Of a stretch of DNA of 64,000 nucleotides, positions 43,562 through 52,726 are shown one piece after another. The first letter of the stretch is position 1. The number at the start of each line of letters is the position of its first letter. Source of the DNA: Glaciecola sp028401415 (GTDB lineage: Bacteria > Pseudomonadota > Gammaproteobacteria > Enterobacterales > Alteromonadaceae); the NCBI RefSeq assembly GCF_028401415.2, contig NZ_CP171821.2, forward strand, positions 2,976,001 through 3,040,000. Reading direction: 5' to 3'. The position numbers and the translations under genes are program-made. Under the pieces are notes generated by a model that saw only the letters and a program-made list of their open reading frames with translations, was not told the origin of the DNA and made no database searches.

Positions 43562-43643
43562 AACATCTACTTTATCCTATCATCTACATCCTACGGGGCA
43601 TCTTGCTTTATAAAATCTCATTCAATCACTCACGGGGCGAATT

Positions 43644-45131
43644 TTGTCTATTAGCTGGGATAAGTGCCTAGATTTACTGAAACAAGAGCTATCAGCCGAA
43701 CAGTTTAATATGTGGCTAAAGCCACTTAAATCAAATTTCGATGGCGAGGCATTGCACTTATATGCGGCAAACCGTTTTGTGTTGTCATGGGTAAAGGATG
43801 AATACTACCAACTTATATCGGCGACGCTTACTCAATTGTATGGAGAAAATGCCCCCTCTCTCTTTATCACTGAAGGAAGAGGAAATACTTCGGCTTCGCC
43901 AGGCTCAAGGCAAATGCAGGGAGCGCAAGTATCAGTAAGTGATCAAAGTGGCTTTGATAATGCGGTCAAAGACAAGCATGCAGAGCGTCATTACGCAAGC
44001 AGTGCAATTGATAACCGAACATTGTCTATTCATAACGCTTTGCAAGTACCAATGGAACGAAGAGCTACGCCTCGTGTTGCTGATTCAGCAGTTTCCAAGC
44101 TTGCTAATCACAAAAGCAATATTAAAGCTGAGTATACTTTTGAAAACTTCGTAGAGGGCAAGTCTAACCAGCTTGCGAGAGCAGCAGCTGTGCAAGTAGC
44201 TGAAAATCCCGGTCATTCTTACAATCCACTCTTTTTGTATGGCGGTACAGGTTTAGGTAAAACGCATTTAATACATGCCGTTGGCAATGGAATAATTGCA
44301 AACAAAAAGAATGCAAAAATTGTCTATATGCATTCAGAGCGCTTCGTTCAGGATATGGTTAAGGCACTTCAGAATAATGCAATTGAAGATTTCAAGCGTT
44401 TCTATCGCTCAGTTGATGCTCTACTGATTGACGATATCCAGTTTTTTGCAAAAAAAGAGCGCTCTCAAGAAGAGTTTTTTCATACCTTTAATGCTTTGCT
44501 CGAAGGTAATCAACAAATCATTTTGACCTCAGATCGTTATCCTAAAGAGATAGATGGCGTAGAAGATAGATTAAAATCCCGTTTTGGCTGGGGTTTGACT
44601 GTGGTAATTGAGCCGCCAGAACTAGAGACGCGCGTGGCGATTTTAATGCGCAAAGCGCACGAAAATAGAATTGACCTACCCAATGAAGTTGCATTTTTTA
44701 TTGCAAAACGCTTGCGTTCTAATGTACGTGAATTGGAAGGAGCGCTAAATCGTGTCATTGCCAATGCTAATTTTACTGGCAGGCCAATTACCATTGATTT
44801 TGTGCGAGAAGCACTGCGAGATTTACTTGCCTTGCAAGATAAGTTAGTTACTATTGATAACATTATAAAAACCGTTGCTGATTACTATAAAATTAAAGTA
44901 TCGGATATACTGTCAAAAAGAAGAACGCGAAGCGTTGCTAGGCCACGGCAAATGGCAATGGCCTTATCGAAAGAATTGACTAACCAAAGTTTGCCAGAAA
45001 TTGGAAACGCCTTCGGTGGCAAAGATCACACCACAGTGCTTCACGCAGTGCGCAAGGTTGCTGAGTTGCGAAAAGAAGACCGTGATGTGTTGGAAGACTA
45101 TAAAAACTTAATTCGAACCCTATCGTCCTAA
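43644..45131 (+). CDS. dnaA: Chromosomal replication initiator DnaA
   Basis: 495 residues. Domain I (WDKCLDLLKQELSAEQFNMWLKPLK), a variable linker, then AAA+ domain III with Walker A LYGGTGLGKTHLIHAVGN and Walker B VDALLIDDIQFFA, and domain IV with the DnaA signature GNAFGGKDHTTVLHAVRKV that reads DnaA boxes. The start codon is TTG at 43644 behind CACGGGGCGA. Initiates replication by opening oriC. Confidence 0.97.
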   Translation: MSISWDKCLDLLKQELSAEQFNMWLKPLKSNFDGEALHLYAANRFVLSWVKDEYYQLISATLTQLYGENAPSLFITEGRGNTSASPGSRQMQGAQVSVSDQSGFDNAVKDKHAERHYASSAIDNRTLSIHNALQVPMERRATPRVADSAVSKLANHKSNIKAEYTFENFVEGKSNQLARAAAVQVAENPGHSYNPLFLYGGTGLGKTHLIHAVGNGIIANKKNAKIVYMHSERFVQDMVKALQNNAIEDFKRFYRSVDALLIDDIQFFAKKERSQEEFFHTFNALLEGNQQIILTSDRYPKEIDGVEDRLKSRFGWGLTVVIEPPELETRVAILMRKAHENRIDLPNEVAFFIAKRLRSNVRELEGALNRVIANANFTGRPITIDFVREALRDLLALQDKLVTIDNIIKTVADYYKIKVSDILSKRRTRSVARPRQMAMALSKELTNQSLPEIGNAFGGKDHTTVLHAVRKVAELRKEDRDVLEDYKNLIRTLSS

Positions 45132-45152
45132 GCACATAATTGAGAATAAAAA

Positions 45153-46280
45153 ATGAATTTTACGATTAGCCGCGAAAGTTTTCTTCAACCTTTACAGTTG
45201 GTGTCGGGTGCCGTTGAACGTCGCCACACGCTGCCTATTTTGGCAAATGTGCTTTTAAAAGTGAACGACGGTTCACTGTGGATGACGGGAACGGATCTAG
45301 AAGTTGAGTTAATCGCAAATATCGCATTGTCTGGTGAACACACTGACGGGCAAATCACAGTGCCAGCTAAAAAGTTAGTAGACATTGTAAGAGGTTTACC
45401 CGATGACGTGTCTATTGTATTTGAATTAAGCGACAATAAAGCCGTGCTAAGATCTGGCAGAGCCCGTTATTCTCTATCCACACTTTCGGCAGATGATTAT
45501 CCCAATCTTGAGGATTGGGAAGGTGAAAGCGAATTTGAAATTAGTCAGCAGACCTTGAAAGACCTCATTGATTCGGTTCAGTTTTCAATGGCTCAGCAAG
45601 ATGTGCGTTATTATTTAAATGGTATGAGTCTAGAGACCGGAGAAAATGAGGTCAGGTCAGTCGCCACAGATGGGCACAGGTTGGCAATGGCGGTGCATGA
45701 GTTTGACGGTGGGCAGCTTCCGGTTAAGCAAGTGATTATTCCTCGCAAAGGGGTAATGGAAATTTCACGCCTAATCGATGAGTCAGATGCAAATATTAAA
45801 GTGCAACTTGGCTCAAATCATATTCGTATTTTTAGCAGTTCTTTTATTTTCACTAGTAAGCTTGTGGATGGCCGTTTTCCTGATTACAACCGGGTGGTTC
45901 CAAAAAACAGTGACAAGGGCCTAGTGGTTGATCGCGACCTGATTAAAAGTGCTTTTTCGCGCGCAATGATTTTGACAAATGAAAAGTTTAAGGGCGTCAG
46001 ACTTAACCTTGAACCGAATGAACTTAAAATCACTGCCACCAATCCCGAACAAGAGCAAGCGGAAGAAATTATCGACGTAGAGTATGCTGGTGAGTCACTT
46101 GAAATAGGTTTCAATGTCGCTTATTTGATTGATGCATTGAACGCAATCGATTCATACTCAGTCATTTTTAAGCTGTCTGATTCGAACGCTAGTGCATTAG
46201 TTCTTGGGATGAGCAAAGTCGGTGACGAGCTTGTCGAGGACGAATCATCTCAGTACGTTATTATGCCCATGAGACTTTAG
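45153..46280 (+). CDS. dnaN: DNA polymerase III beta sliding clamp
   Basis: 375 residues (E. coli 366). NFTISRESFLQPLQLVSGAVERR start, SVATDGHRLAMAVHEF in the middle, and YVIMPMRL at the C-terminus. Dimeric clamp for polymerase III and other partners. 21 bp after dnaA and likely in the same operon. Confidence 0.98.
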   Translation: MNFTISRESFLQPLQLVSGAVERRHTLPILANVLLKVNDGSLWMTGTDLEVELIANIALSGEHTDGQITVPAKKLVDIVRGLPDDVSIVFELSDNKAVLRSGRARYSLSTLSADDYPNLEDWEGESEFEISQQTLKDLIDSVQFSMAQQDVRYYLNGMSLETGENEVRSVATDGHRLAMAVHEFDGGQLPVKQVIIPRKGVMEISRLIDESDANIKVQLGSNHIRIFSSSFIFTSKLVDGRFPDYNRVVPKNSDKGLVVDRDLIKSAFSRAMILTNEKFKGVRLNLEPNELKITATNPEQEQAEEIIDVEYAGESLEIGFNVAYLIDALNAIDSYSVIFKLSDSNASALVLGMSKVGDELVEDESSQYVIMPMRL

Positions 46281-46316
46281 TAAAGATGCTGTCATTCTGA
46301 CTGATATCTTCTTTTC

Positions 46317-47411
46317 ATGCATATTACTCAGTTGCGGCTGTCTGACTTCCGCAATTTCCAATCTTTAGAGCTATCACCTAGCCCTTCCTTTAACCTCTTA
46401 TATGGATTAAATGGAGCCGGAAAGTCGTCGGTAATAGAAGCCATTTATTTACTCGGTTTTGGTCGTTCATTTCGCTCCAGTAAAGCAGATAGCATTATCA
46501 AGTATGAGTCGCAAAGCGCCAGCAGCTTTTGTCGATTTGATGATGAGGGACATTTGTCTTCATTAGGATTAATGAGAATAAAAAATGATGGTTTCTCACT
46601 CAGCATTGATGGCGAAAAAACAAAACGGATATCGGACCTGGCGAGAAGGCTGCCCATCCAAATTTTCACTCCACAGAGTAGCGATCTCATTTTAGGCGCA
46701 CCGATGTTGCGTAGACGCTTCCTCGACTGGTTATTGTTTCACGTGGAACAATCATTTTATTTTGCTTCACAAAGCTATGCTCATGCATTAAGGCAACGAA
46801 ACGCCTTATTAAAATTAAGTGATGTCCAAGATCTTCAAGGCTTCATGGATCAAGATGTATGGCGAGATATATTGATTGAACATGGCATGACTATAAATGA
46901 AAGGCGTAAGCACTATCTGGCGCGTCTTAATAAAGAATTAAAGCATCTATATAGTGTATTTAGACCTGATGTAGAGATTGAATTAAGATATAATCAGGGA
47001 TGGGATAATGCATTGTCTTTAGCGGACGCGATTCATTCCAAGGTTCATCGAGATTTGTTGAAGGGGTCTAGCTCAGTTGGGCCACACAAAGCAGATATTC
47101 AATTCCTGGTAAATGGAAAAGCGGCGTCTGAGTTTCTGTCTCGCGGTCAGCTGAGAGTATTAGTTTCTCTTTTGTTGACTGCACAGGTGAAAGTCTTAAA
47201 GTCCATAACCAAAAAGAGCTGTATATTTTTAGTAGATGATATTGCGGCGGAATTAGACATAAATACTCGTGAGTTTTTCCTTGATACAATTGCTTCGGAA
47301 AACGCACAAATATTTGTGACTGCAATTGAAAAAGAGCAGCTAAATTTTGCTAAGAAGTATAACAATAATAAAGTGTTTCACGTGGAACATGATAGCGTGA
47401 ACGAGGAGTAA
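46317..47411 (+). CDS. recF: DNA replication/repair protein RecF
   Basis: 364 residues. SMC-like ABC ATPase: Walker A LYGLNGAGKSSVIEAIYLLG, signature FLSRGQLRVLVSLLLTAQV, and CIFLVDDIAAELDI as Walker B. Loads RecA at gaps with RecOR. Two parS sites are embedded in its coding sequence (46735-46750, 47374-47389). No clear ribosome site precedes the ATG; gyrB starts 2 bp after the stop. Confidence 0.96.
   Translation: MHITQLRLSDFRNFQSLELSPSPSFNLLYGLNGAGKSSVIEAIYLLGFGRSFRSSKADSIIKYESQSASSFCRFDDEGHLSSLGLMRIKNDGFSLSIDGEKTKRISDLARRLPIQIFTPQSSDLILGAPMLRRRFLDWLLFHVEQSFYFASQSYAHALRQRNALLKLSDVQDLQGFMDQDVWRDILIEHGMTINERRKHYLARLNKELKHLYSVFRPDVEIELRYNQGWDNALSLADAIHSKVHRDLLKGSSSVGPHKADIQFLVNGKAASEFLSRGQLRVLVSLLLTAQVKVLKSITKKSCIFLVDDIAAELDINTREFFLDTIASENAQIFVTAIEKEQLNFAKKYNNNKVFHVEHDSVNEE
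46735..46750 (+). promoter_or_regulatory. parS site 1 (inside recF)
   Basis: TGTTTCACGTGGAACA, a 16-bp near-perfect dyad matching the bacterial parS consensus (TGTTNCACGTGNAACA). It encodes FHVEQ in RecF. About 14 kb from parAB. Confidence 0.92.
47374..47389 (+). promoter_or_regulatory. parS site 2 (inside recF 3' end)
   Basis: Identical to site 1 (TGTTTCACGTGGAACA), 639 bp downstream, encoding FHVEH close to the RecF C-terminus. Confidence 0.92.
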
Positions 47412-47413
47412 AG

Positions 47414-49828
47414 ATGTCTGAGAATAATTACGATTCATCCAGTATCAAAGTGTTAAAAGGTTTAGATGCCGTGCGCAAACGCCCTGGTATGTATATCGGC
47501 GATACTGATGATGGAACTGGTTTACATCATATGGTGTTTGAAGTCGTCGATAACTCGATAGACGAGGCATTAGCAGGACACTGCAACGATATCGTAATCA
47601 AGATTCATTCAGACAATTCTGTTTCGGTGAGTGATGACGGCCGAGGGATCCCAACTGAAATTCATCCTGAAGAGGGTGTATCTGCCGCAGAAGTTATCAT
47701 GACGGTATTGCACGCAGGTGGTAAGTTCGATGATAACTCTTACAAAGTATCAGGCGGTCTTCACGGCGTAGGCGTTTCGGTTGTCAACGCGTTATCAAAA
47801 AAACTGACCATGTCTATCCGCAGAGGTGGAAAAGTATACGAACAAGAATATAGCATGGGCGTTCCTGTGGCGCCTTTAGGGCCTGTTGCCGATACTGATA
47901 AAACAGGCACTACTATAAGATTCTGGCCAAGCGAGGAAACCTTCACTAATGTTGAGTTTCATTACGACATCCTTGCCAAACGTATTCGAGAGCTTTCATT
48001 CTTGAATTCAGGTGTTTCGATCATTCTTGAAGATGAGCGAGACGGAAGAAAAGACCATTTCCATTACGAAGGTGGAATACAAGCCTTTGTTGCCTACTTA
48101 AATAAAAACAAAAATTCTATTCACCCAAGCGCGTTTTATTTCAGTCTAGAACGAGAGGACGGTATTTCTGTTGAAGTCGCCATGCAATGGAATGACGGCT
48201 TTCAAGAAAACATATTTTGCTTCACCAATAATATCCCTCAACGAGACGGCGGTACTCATTTGGCCGGGTTCAGAGGCGCCCTAACGCGTACTTTGAATAA
48301 TTACATGGAGAAAGAGGGTTACAACAAAAAGCACAAAACTAGCGCTAGTGGCGATGATGCACGAGAGGGACTTACTGCTATCATTTCAGTGAAAGTGCCC
48401 GATCCTAAGTTTTCATCACAAACTAAAGACAAACTCGTTTCGTCGGAAGTAAAATCAGCGGTTGAAAGCGCTATGGGTGAACAACTCGCCGACTTCCTAA
48501 TCGAGAATCCAACGGACAGTAAAATTATTATCAATAAGATAATAGATGCTGCACGAGCGCGCGAAGCGGCGCGAAAAGCCAGAGAGATGACTCGGCGAAA
48601 AGGCGCGCTTGACCTAGCTGGTTTACCTGGCAAGTTAGCAGACTGCCAAGAAAAAGACCCTGCGCTTTCTGAATTGTACATAGTGGAGGGAGATTCAGCG
48701 GGTGGTTCTGCGAAGCAAGGACGAAATCGTAAAAACCAGGCTATTTTGCCATTGAAAGGTAAGATCCTAAATGTTGAAAAAGCACGTTTTGATAAGATGC
48801 TGTCATCTCAAGAAGTCGCAACCCTAATAACCGCACTAGGTTGTGGTATTGGCAGAGATGAATACGATCCAGATAAGCTGCGCTATCACAGCATTATCAT
48901 CATGACTGACGCAGATGTAGATGGTTCGCATATTCGAACGCTACTACTGACCTTCTTTTACCGCCAAATGCCAGAAATGATCGAGCGTGGGCATATATTC
49001 ATTGCTCAGCCCCCTCTTTATAAAATTAAAAAGGGCAAACAAGAACAGTATTTAAAAGATGAACCCGCTTTAACAGACCACCTCACCAACATTGCCGTTG
49101 ACGGCGCAAGTTTGTTTGTTAGCGAATCAGCTCCGCCAATCCAGGGGCTCGCCTTAGAGAACATGGTTCGCCTTTATCAGACAACACTTAGTATGATAGG
49201 ACGCATGAGTAGACGTATGCCAGAGTCTTTGCTCAAACAGCTCATTTATTCTGATGTGATAGACACAGACTTGATGAATGATAAGTTAAAACTACAGTTG
49301 CTAGGTGAAGAGTTGGTGGAAAAACTCAGTAGTGCGGAAGATGATGGTCAAAGCTTTTTATTTGAAGTTCGCTTGGATGTGAATTCTAAAAACGAGCTAG
49401 TTATTATCATGAAGAAGCATGGGATAGATTATGAATATATAATCAATTCTGAATTTATGAGCTCACCTGAATATCAAAAAATTATGCAGCTTAATCAAAC
49501 GATCAATAATCTGATGGAAGAGGGGGCGTATATTAAACGCGGTGAGAAGACCCTAGCGGTGTCGGTATTTGAAGAAGCATTAGAGTGGTTAATGTCCGAA
49601 GCCAAGCGTGGACAATACATTCAGCGATATAAAGGGCTGGGGGAAATGAATCCTGAGCAACTATGGGAAACTACCATGGATCCAGATTCTCGCCGTATGC
49701 TACAAGTTACCATAGAAGATGCTATTGCTTCAGACCAGCTCTTTACCACTTTAATGGGTGATCAAGTTGAGCCTCGACGAGAGTTTATTGAGCGAAATGC
49801 TTTGAATGTTGAGAATTTAGACGTTTAG
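47414..49828 (+). CDS. gyrB: DNA gyrase subunit B
   Basis: 804 residues, as in E. coli. GHKL ATPase motifs (EVVDNSIDEALAGHC, DDGRGIP, GGLHGVGVSVVNALS), the TOPRIM acidic set (YIVEGDSAGG, MTDADVDGSHIRTL) and the C-terminal QRYKGLGEMNPEQLWETTMDP. ATP-driven supercoiling with GyrA. GAGGAG upstream of the ATG. Confidence 0.98.
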   Translation: MSENNYDSSSIKVLKGLDAVRKRPGMYIGDTDDGTGLHHMVFEVVDNSIDEALAGHCNDIVIKIHSDNSVSVSDDGRGIPTEIHPEEGVSAAEVIMTVLHAGGKFDDNSYKVSGGLHGVGVSVVNALSKKLTMSIRRGGKVYEQEYSMGVPVAPLGPVADTDKTGTTIRFWPSEETFTNVEFHYDILAKRIRELSFLNSGVSIILEDERDGRKDHFHYEGGIQAFVAYLNKNKNSIHPSAFYFSLEREDGISVEVAMQWNDGFQENIFCFTNNIPQRDGGTHLAGFRGALTRTLNNYMEKEGYNKKHKTSASGDDAREGLTAIISVKVPDPKFSSQTKDKLVSSEVKSAVESAMGEQLADFLIENPTDSKIIINKIIDAARAREAARKAREMTRRKGALDLAGLPGKLADCQEKDPALSELYIVEGDSAGGSAKQGRNRKNQAILPLKGKILNVEKARFDKMLSSQEVATLITALGCGIGRDEYDPDKLRYHSIIIMTDADVDGSHIRTLLLTFFYRQMPEMIERGHIFIAQPPLYKIKKGKQEQYLKDEPALTDHLTNIAVDGASLFVSESAPPIQGLALENMVRLYQTTLSMIGRMSRRMPESLLKQLIYSDVIDTDLMNDKLKLQLLGEELVEKLSSAEDDGQSFLFEVRLDVNSKNELVIIMKKHGIDYEYIINSEFMSSPEYQKIMQLNQTINNLMEEGAYIKRGEKTLAVSVFEEALEWLMSEAKRGQYIQRYKGLGEMNPEQLWETTMDPDSRRMLQVTIEDAIASDQLFTTLMGDQVEPRREFIERNALNVENLDV

Positions 49829-49860
49829 ATGGCTATTTAAGAACTCGTTGTAGCCTTTAT

Positions 49861-49928
49861 GTCGGTAAGCGATTGACCAAACTCACACTCCTTGCATGAT
49901 AAGGCTGGTCAAACTGCGTATCTTCTTT
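49861..49928 (+). repeat. 68-bp structured intergenic repeat, copy 1
   Basis: Aligns without gaps to 52169-52236 at 57 of 68 positions. It contains a 7-bp perfect stem (TTGACCA / TGGTCAA) around a loop with CTTGCATGATAAGG. Lies 32 bp after the gyrB stop. Confidence 0.75.
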
Positions 49929-49961
49929 ATCAGCAAGTTTAGGGCTGTTCTTTGCTCGCTG

Positions 49962-49991
49962 TGATGCCGTTACATGTGCTCGAAGGCCGCT
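49962..49991 (+). repeat. 30-bp intergenic repeat, copy 1
   Basis: Matches 59734-59763 at 26 of 30 positions, including the shared ACATGT and CTCGAAGGCCGCT. It lies just downstream of the 68-bp repeat. Confidence 0.65.
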
Positions 49992-50338
49992 GTCGGGAGC
50001 AAATACACCAAAAATCGGGTGAGGTTGAGTCTAGGTGGTGGAATGCTCGCCACTTGTTTGCCAATGAAATCCATGGAGTCAAAAAACATGTTAAGTGCCA
50101 TCTTGAAAGGGGTTCACGTACCCGTTCTTTTGGTATTCAATTCATAACGCACTTTGGCATAGCCTACAAACCTTGCAGTTTTTAAAGTGCGTCGCTGAAA
50201 CTGATAACAAGCTTCGAAGACGCCTAAAGCTATCACAAATAACCTATCTTAGCGCTTAATTTTTCGAGGAAAATATTAGATTTATTGCGAAATCATAAGA
50301 TTGCATCTATTCTCTCGACTACCCACATTATTGTTTGA

Positions 50339-51184
50339 ATGTTCCAAATGCCATTAACAAACAGCAAGGTAAGCAAAGACTCTCCGTCTTGGTGGGGCGA
50401 GCACCATTTTGAGCTCAATGAGCTAAAGACATGGCGTTTTCGCGAGCGCTATTTTTCAATAAAGCGTACAGAAAATGAATGGACAGTGTCGAATAAGGAA
50501 ACGCAAAAAGAAGAGGAGTGCGTGATACAGCTTGATTCTAAGCCTCAAGATAATTCGGATTCAAACCAACAAGAGTTTCTACAAGGCGTTTCTAATCAGC
50601 GTTTCATGTTAGGTAAAACTAAACCATCGCTGTTTATAGAACCCTCTTTAGCTGACCGAGCCATGATTGCTAGACCGAGCACAGCATTAAACGTACTTCC
50701 AGGAGAAAGTGTCACGTTTTTCGTAAGCTCGCCTTTATGGTTTACCATTTATCTATCACAAGAAGAAACGCCTTTAAGTGATTTACCTTTCTGGCGTCCG
50801 TCCGACTCTTGGTTTGGCCCATCCACCATGCAAGGCGATTTGTGCTATGCAAAATTTACCGATGCGAAAACCGAATTTGCCCAACTCGATAGAAGGGAAA
50901 ACAGAGCATTAACTCGCGTCACAATCACGAACGAGCAAGACACAACGCTTGCCGTTCAGCGGATCAATCTTCCAGTACCTAAGCTCAAGCTATATCACGA
51001 TAGCGATAAACAGTTTTGGACCGATGACGTCAATATTTTGCAGCAAATGGAGCATAATCAGGCAGTGTCTTCTGTAAAGCATACGCCTCCTCTGCCAGCA
51101 ACTGACTATGTACTTGTCTCTGAGTCTCGAGAGCTTAGCAAAAAAAGCTCTTTGTTTACTACAATCAAAAGCCTAATAGCTTAA
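50339..51184 (+). CDS. DUF432-like protein upstream of MscS
   Basis: 281 residues, soluble, no signal peptide. Recognisable stretches: WWGEHHFELNELKTWRFRERYFSIKR, PSLADRAMIARPSTALNVLPGE, VTFFVSSPLWFTIYL, PSDSWFGPSTMQGDLCYA, TRVTITNEQDTTLAVQRI. This fits the DUF432 family as I know it, which often sits beside MscS-type channels; the assignment is by recollection. It starts at ATG 50339 without a clear ribosome site. 17 bp before the channel gene, so probably its partner. Confidence 0.68.
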   Translation: MFQMPLTNSKVSKDSPSWWGEHHFELNELKTWRFRERYFSIKRTENEWTVSNKETQKEEECVIQLDSKPQDNSDSNQQEFLQGVSNQRFMLGKTKPSLFIEPSLADRAMIARPSTALNVLPGESVTFFVSSPLWFTIYLSQEETPLSDLPFWRPSDSWFGPSTMQGDLCYAKFTDAKTEFAQLDRRENRALTRVTITNEQDTTLAVQRINLPVPKLKLYHDSDKQFWTDDVNILQQMEHNQAVSSVKHTPPLPATDYVLVSESRELSKKSSLFTTIKSLIA

Positions 51185-51201
51185 GAGCGCAGCAAATTTA
51201 T

Positions 51202-52053
51202 ATGATCAATAACATCTCACTTGAGCTATTAGAACGCTTTTATGTCTTAGATATCACTAAGGCCTTAGTCATTATCGTGGTCGGCTACTTTATTGCTAGA
51301 TTCATTAGCAATTTAGTCCTCAAGTTCAATTTTGCGAATCTGACAACGCACACCAAAGTGTTGGTGCGCCGTGGTGTTTTCTATTTCATTATGGTGCTCA
51401 TGCTGATGTCTGCACTTCGAGAACTCGGTTTCGATTTAAGTGTTATTTTGGGCGCGGCAGGTATTTTAAGTGTGGCAATCGGATTTGCATCTCAGACTTC
51501 TGCATCAAATCTGATTAGCGGTTTATTTTTGATGCTCGAGAGACCTTTTTCTATCGGTGATATTGTTAGAGTAGAGCAGACCACCGGCGAAGTGATATCC
51601 ATAGATTTACTATCAGTGAAACTGCGAACCTTTGACAATTTGTTCGTTCGTATACCCAATGAATCGATGATCAAAACACAGGTCACTACCTTAACCCGCT
51701 TTCCTATCAGACGTGTCGACATTAGCGTTGGAATAGCTTACAAAGAAGATGTTGAAAGAGTAAAAGCTCTATTACATGAAATTGCAGACAAAAATCCATT
51801 GTCACTTAATGAGCCTACACCTCTGTTTATTCTACAAGGTTTTGGTACTTCATCTGTCGATATCTTGTTTTGTGTGTGGTCAAAACGAGAAAACTTTCTG
51901 ACCTTGAAAAATGAAATGTATCAATCTATCAAACAGGCCTTTGACGAGCAAGATATTGAGATTCCCTTTCCTCACCTCAGCCTGTATTCAGGTGAAGCAA
52001 GTAAACCCGTTCGAGTGGAGATGACGGAGTCAAACGAACAAGAGAAACCATAG
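51202..52053 (+). CDS. MscS-family mechanosensitive channel
   Basis: 283 residues. Three membrane helices near the N-terminus, with the pore-lining TM3 in VILGAAGILSVAIGFASQTSASNLISGLFLMLERPFSIGDIVRVE (Gly/Ala-rich), then the beta domain with FVRIPNESMIKTQVT and the C-terminal alpha/beta domain. Opens on membrane tension after hypo-osmotic shock. Small, close to E. coli MscS (286). Confidence 0.93.
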   Translation: MINNISLELLERFYVLDITKALVIIVVGYFIARFISNLVLKFNFANLTTHTKVLVRRGVFYFIMVLMLMSALRELGFDLSVILGAAGILSVAIGFASQTSASNLISGLFLMLERPFSIGDIVRVEQTTGEVISIDLLSVKLRTFDNLFVRIPNESMIKTQVTTLTRFPIRRVDISVGIAYKEDVERVKALLHEIADKNPLSLNEPTPLFILQGFGTSSVDILFCVWSKRENFLTLKNEMYQSIKQAFDEQDIEIPFPHLSLYSGEASKPVRVEMTESNEQEKP

Positions 52054-52168
52054 ATAATCCAAATTTTATCTTTCTGATGTTATAGCCGCTTGTTCCATTT
52101 CTCGTATCGGTCACTTGATAATATCAGTGTTAAAAAATCGTTCTTACTCGCTGGTCAACGGACTTTGT

Positions 52169-52236
52169 GTCGGTAAGCGATTAACAAGCCTCATACTCCA
52201 TGCATGATACGGCTTGTCAGACTACGTATCTTCATT
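52169..52236 (+). repeat. 68-bp structured intergenic repeat, copy 2
   Basis: 84% identical to 49861-49928. Here the stem uses ACAAGCC / GGCTTGT. The pair at positions 52186/52215 is A-T where copy 1 has C-G, a compensatory change. Lies 116 bp after the MscS stop, again downstream of a gene. Confidence 0.75.
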
Positions 52237-52343
52237 GCTCAATTCACTTGGACTTCTTACGAGTATCAACCGTAGGCTAATGGATAAGCTTTAGGGCCAT
52301 AGTCTTATAAGATAAACCTTCAGCACATCATCTACCAACAAAG

Positions 52344-52652
52344 CTACACTTTCTGCCATTCTTCTAGCGCCTTAGCTTGAGCAGAAACCTCGGTGCTTGC
52401 AACTAAACGTGACCAGCTTCTCATGTTCGCATTCACCACATACAACGCGAAAAAATCTTTACTCAAGGCGTCCACAACCCAAGAATTTATCAAATCGTGT
52501 TGATATTCTGCATTCGCTTTTGCCAGGTTACATCGAGCCAATTGTCATTCAGTGAGCCCTCAATAAAGCGGTTAGTTTGCCCGTAGACGCTAAGTAATAT
52601 TTGCCAGAAATGAATTTGTGCACTATTCTGAAACTTGCGTAAAACCAATCAA
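52344..52652 (-). pseudogene. Frameshifted remnant of an unrecognised helical protein
   Basis: Two overlapping minus-strand frames each look coding. The first runs from a TTG at 52652 through FWQILLSVYGQTNRFIEG and NDNWLDVTWQKRMQNINT to a stop near 52490; the second continues EYQHDLINSWVVDALSKDFF, NANMRSWSRLVASTEVSAQA, ending EEWQKV at 52344. Joined, they give ~100 residues of Trp-rich amphipathic helix, faintly phasin-like. A small deletion or insertion near 52495-52515 separates them. Confidence is modest since the family is not identified. Confidence 0.45.
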
Positions 52653-52726
52653 TTATATAGTTGCGATGTTGTTCACCATGAATTTCTCATTAGGCCTGTA
52701 CAAGCTATTACGTGGATAGGAAGGTA

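Larger units (their letters stand above)
43081..43643. other. Probable oriC (rpmH-dnaA gap)
   Basis: 563 bp, strongly AT-rich on the dnaA side. Two perfect DnaA boxes, TTATCCACA at 43335-43343 and its complement TGTGGATAA at 43553-43561, plus ATATCCACA at 43305-43313. GATC occurs at 43191 and 43483. Transcription diverges here: everything to the left down to atpC except local exceptions runs left, and dnaA-gyrB runs right. That is the Pseudomonas-type oriC arrangement. The rpmH and dnaA promoters also lie here. Confidence 0.7.
49829..50338. other. Intergenic region after gyrB with repeats
   Basis: 510 bp with no supported gene. It holds a 68-bp structured repeat (49861-49928) and a 30-bp repeat (49962-49991). 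A 77-codon open frame (49952-50185) has no ribosome site and is not called. Confidence 0.5.

Noticed and set aside
49952..50185. 77-codon frame after gyrB
   Set aside because: Begins inside a 30-bp intergenic repeat; no ribosome site and unusual composition for a protein.
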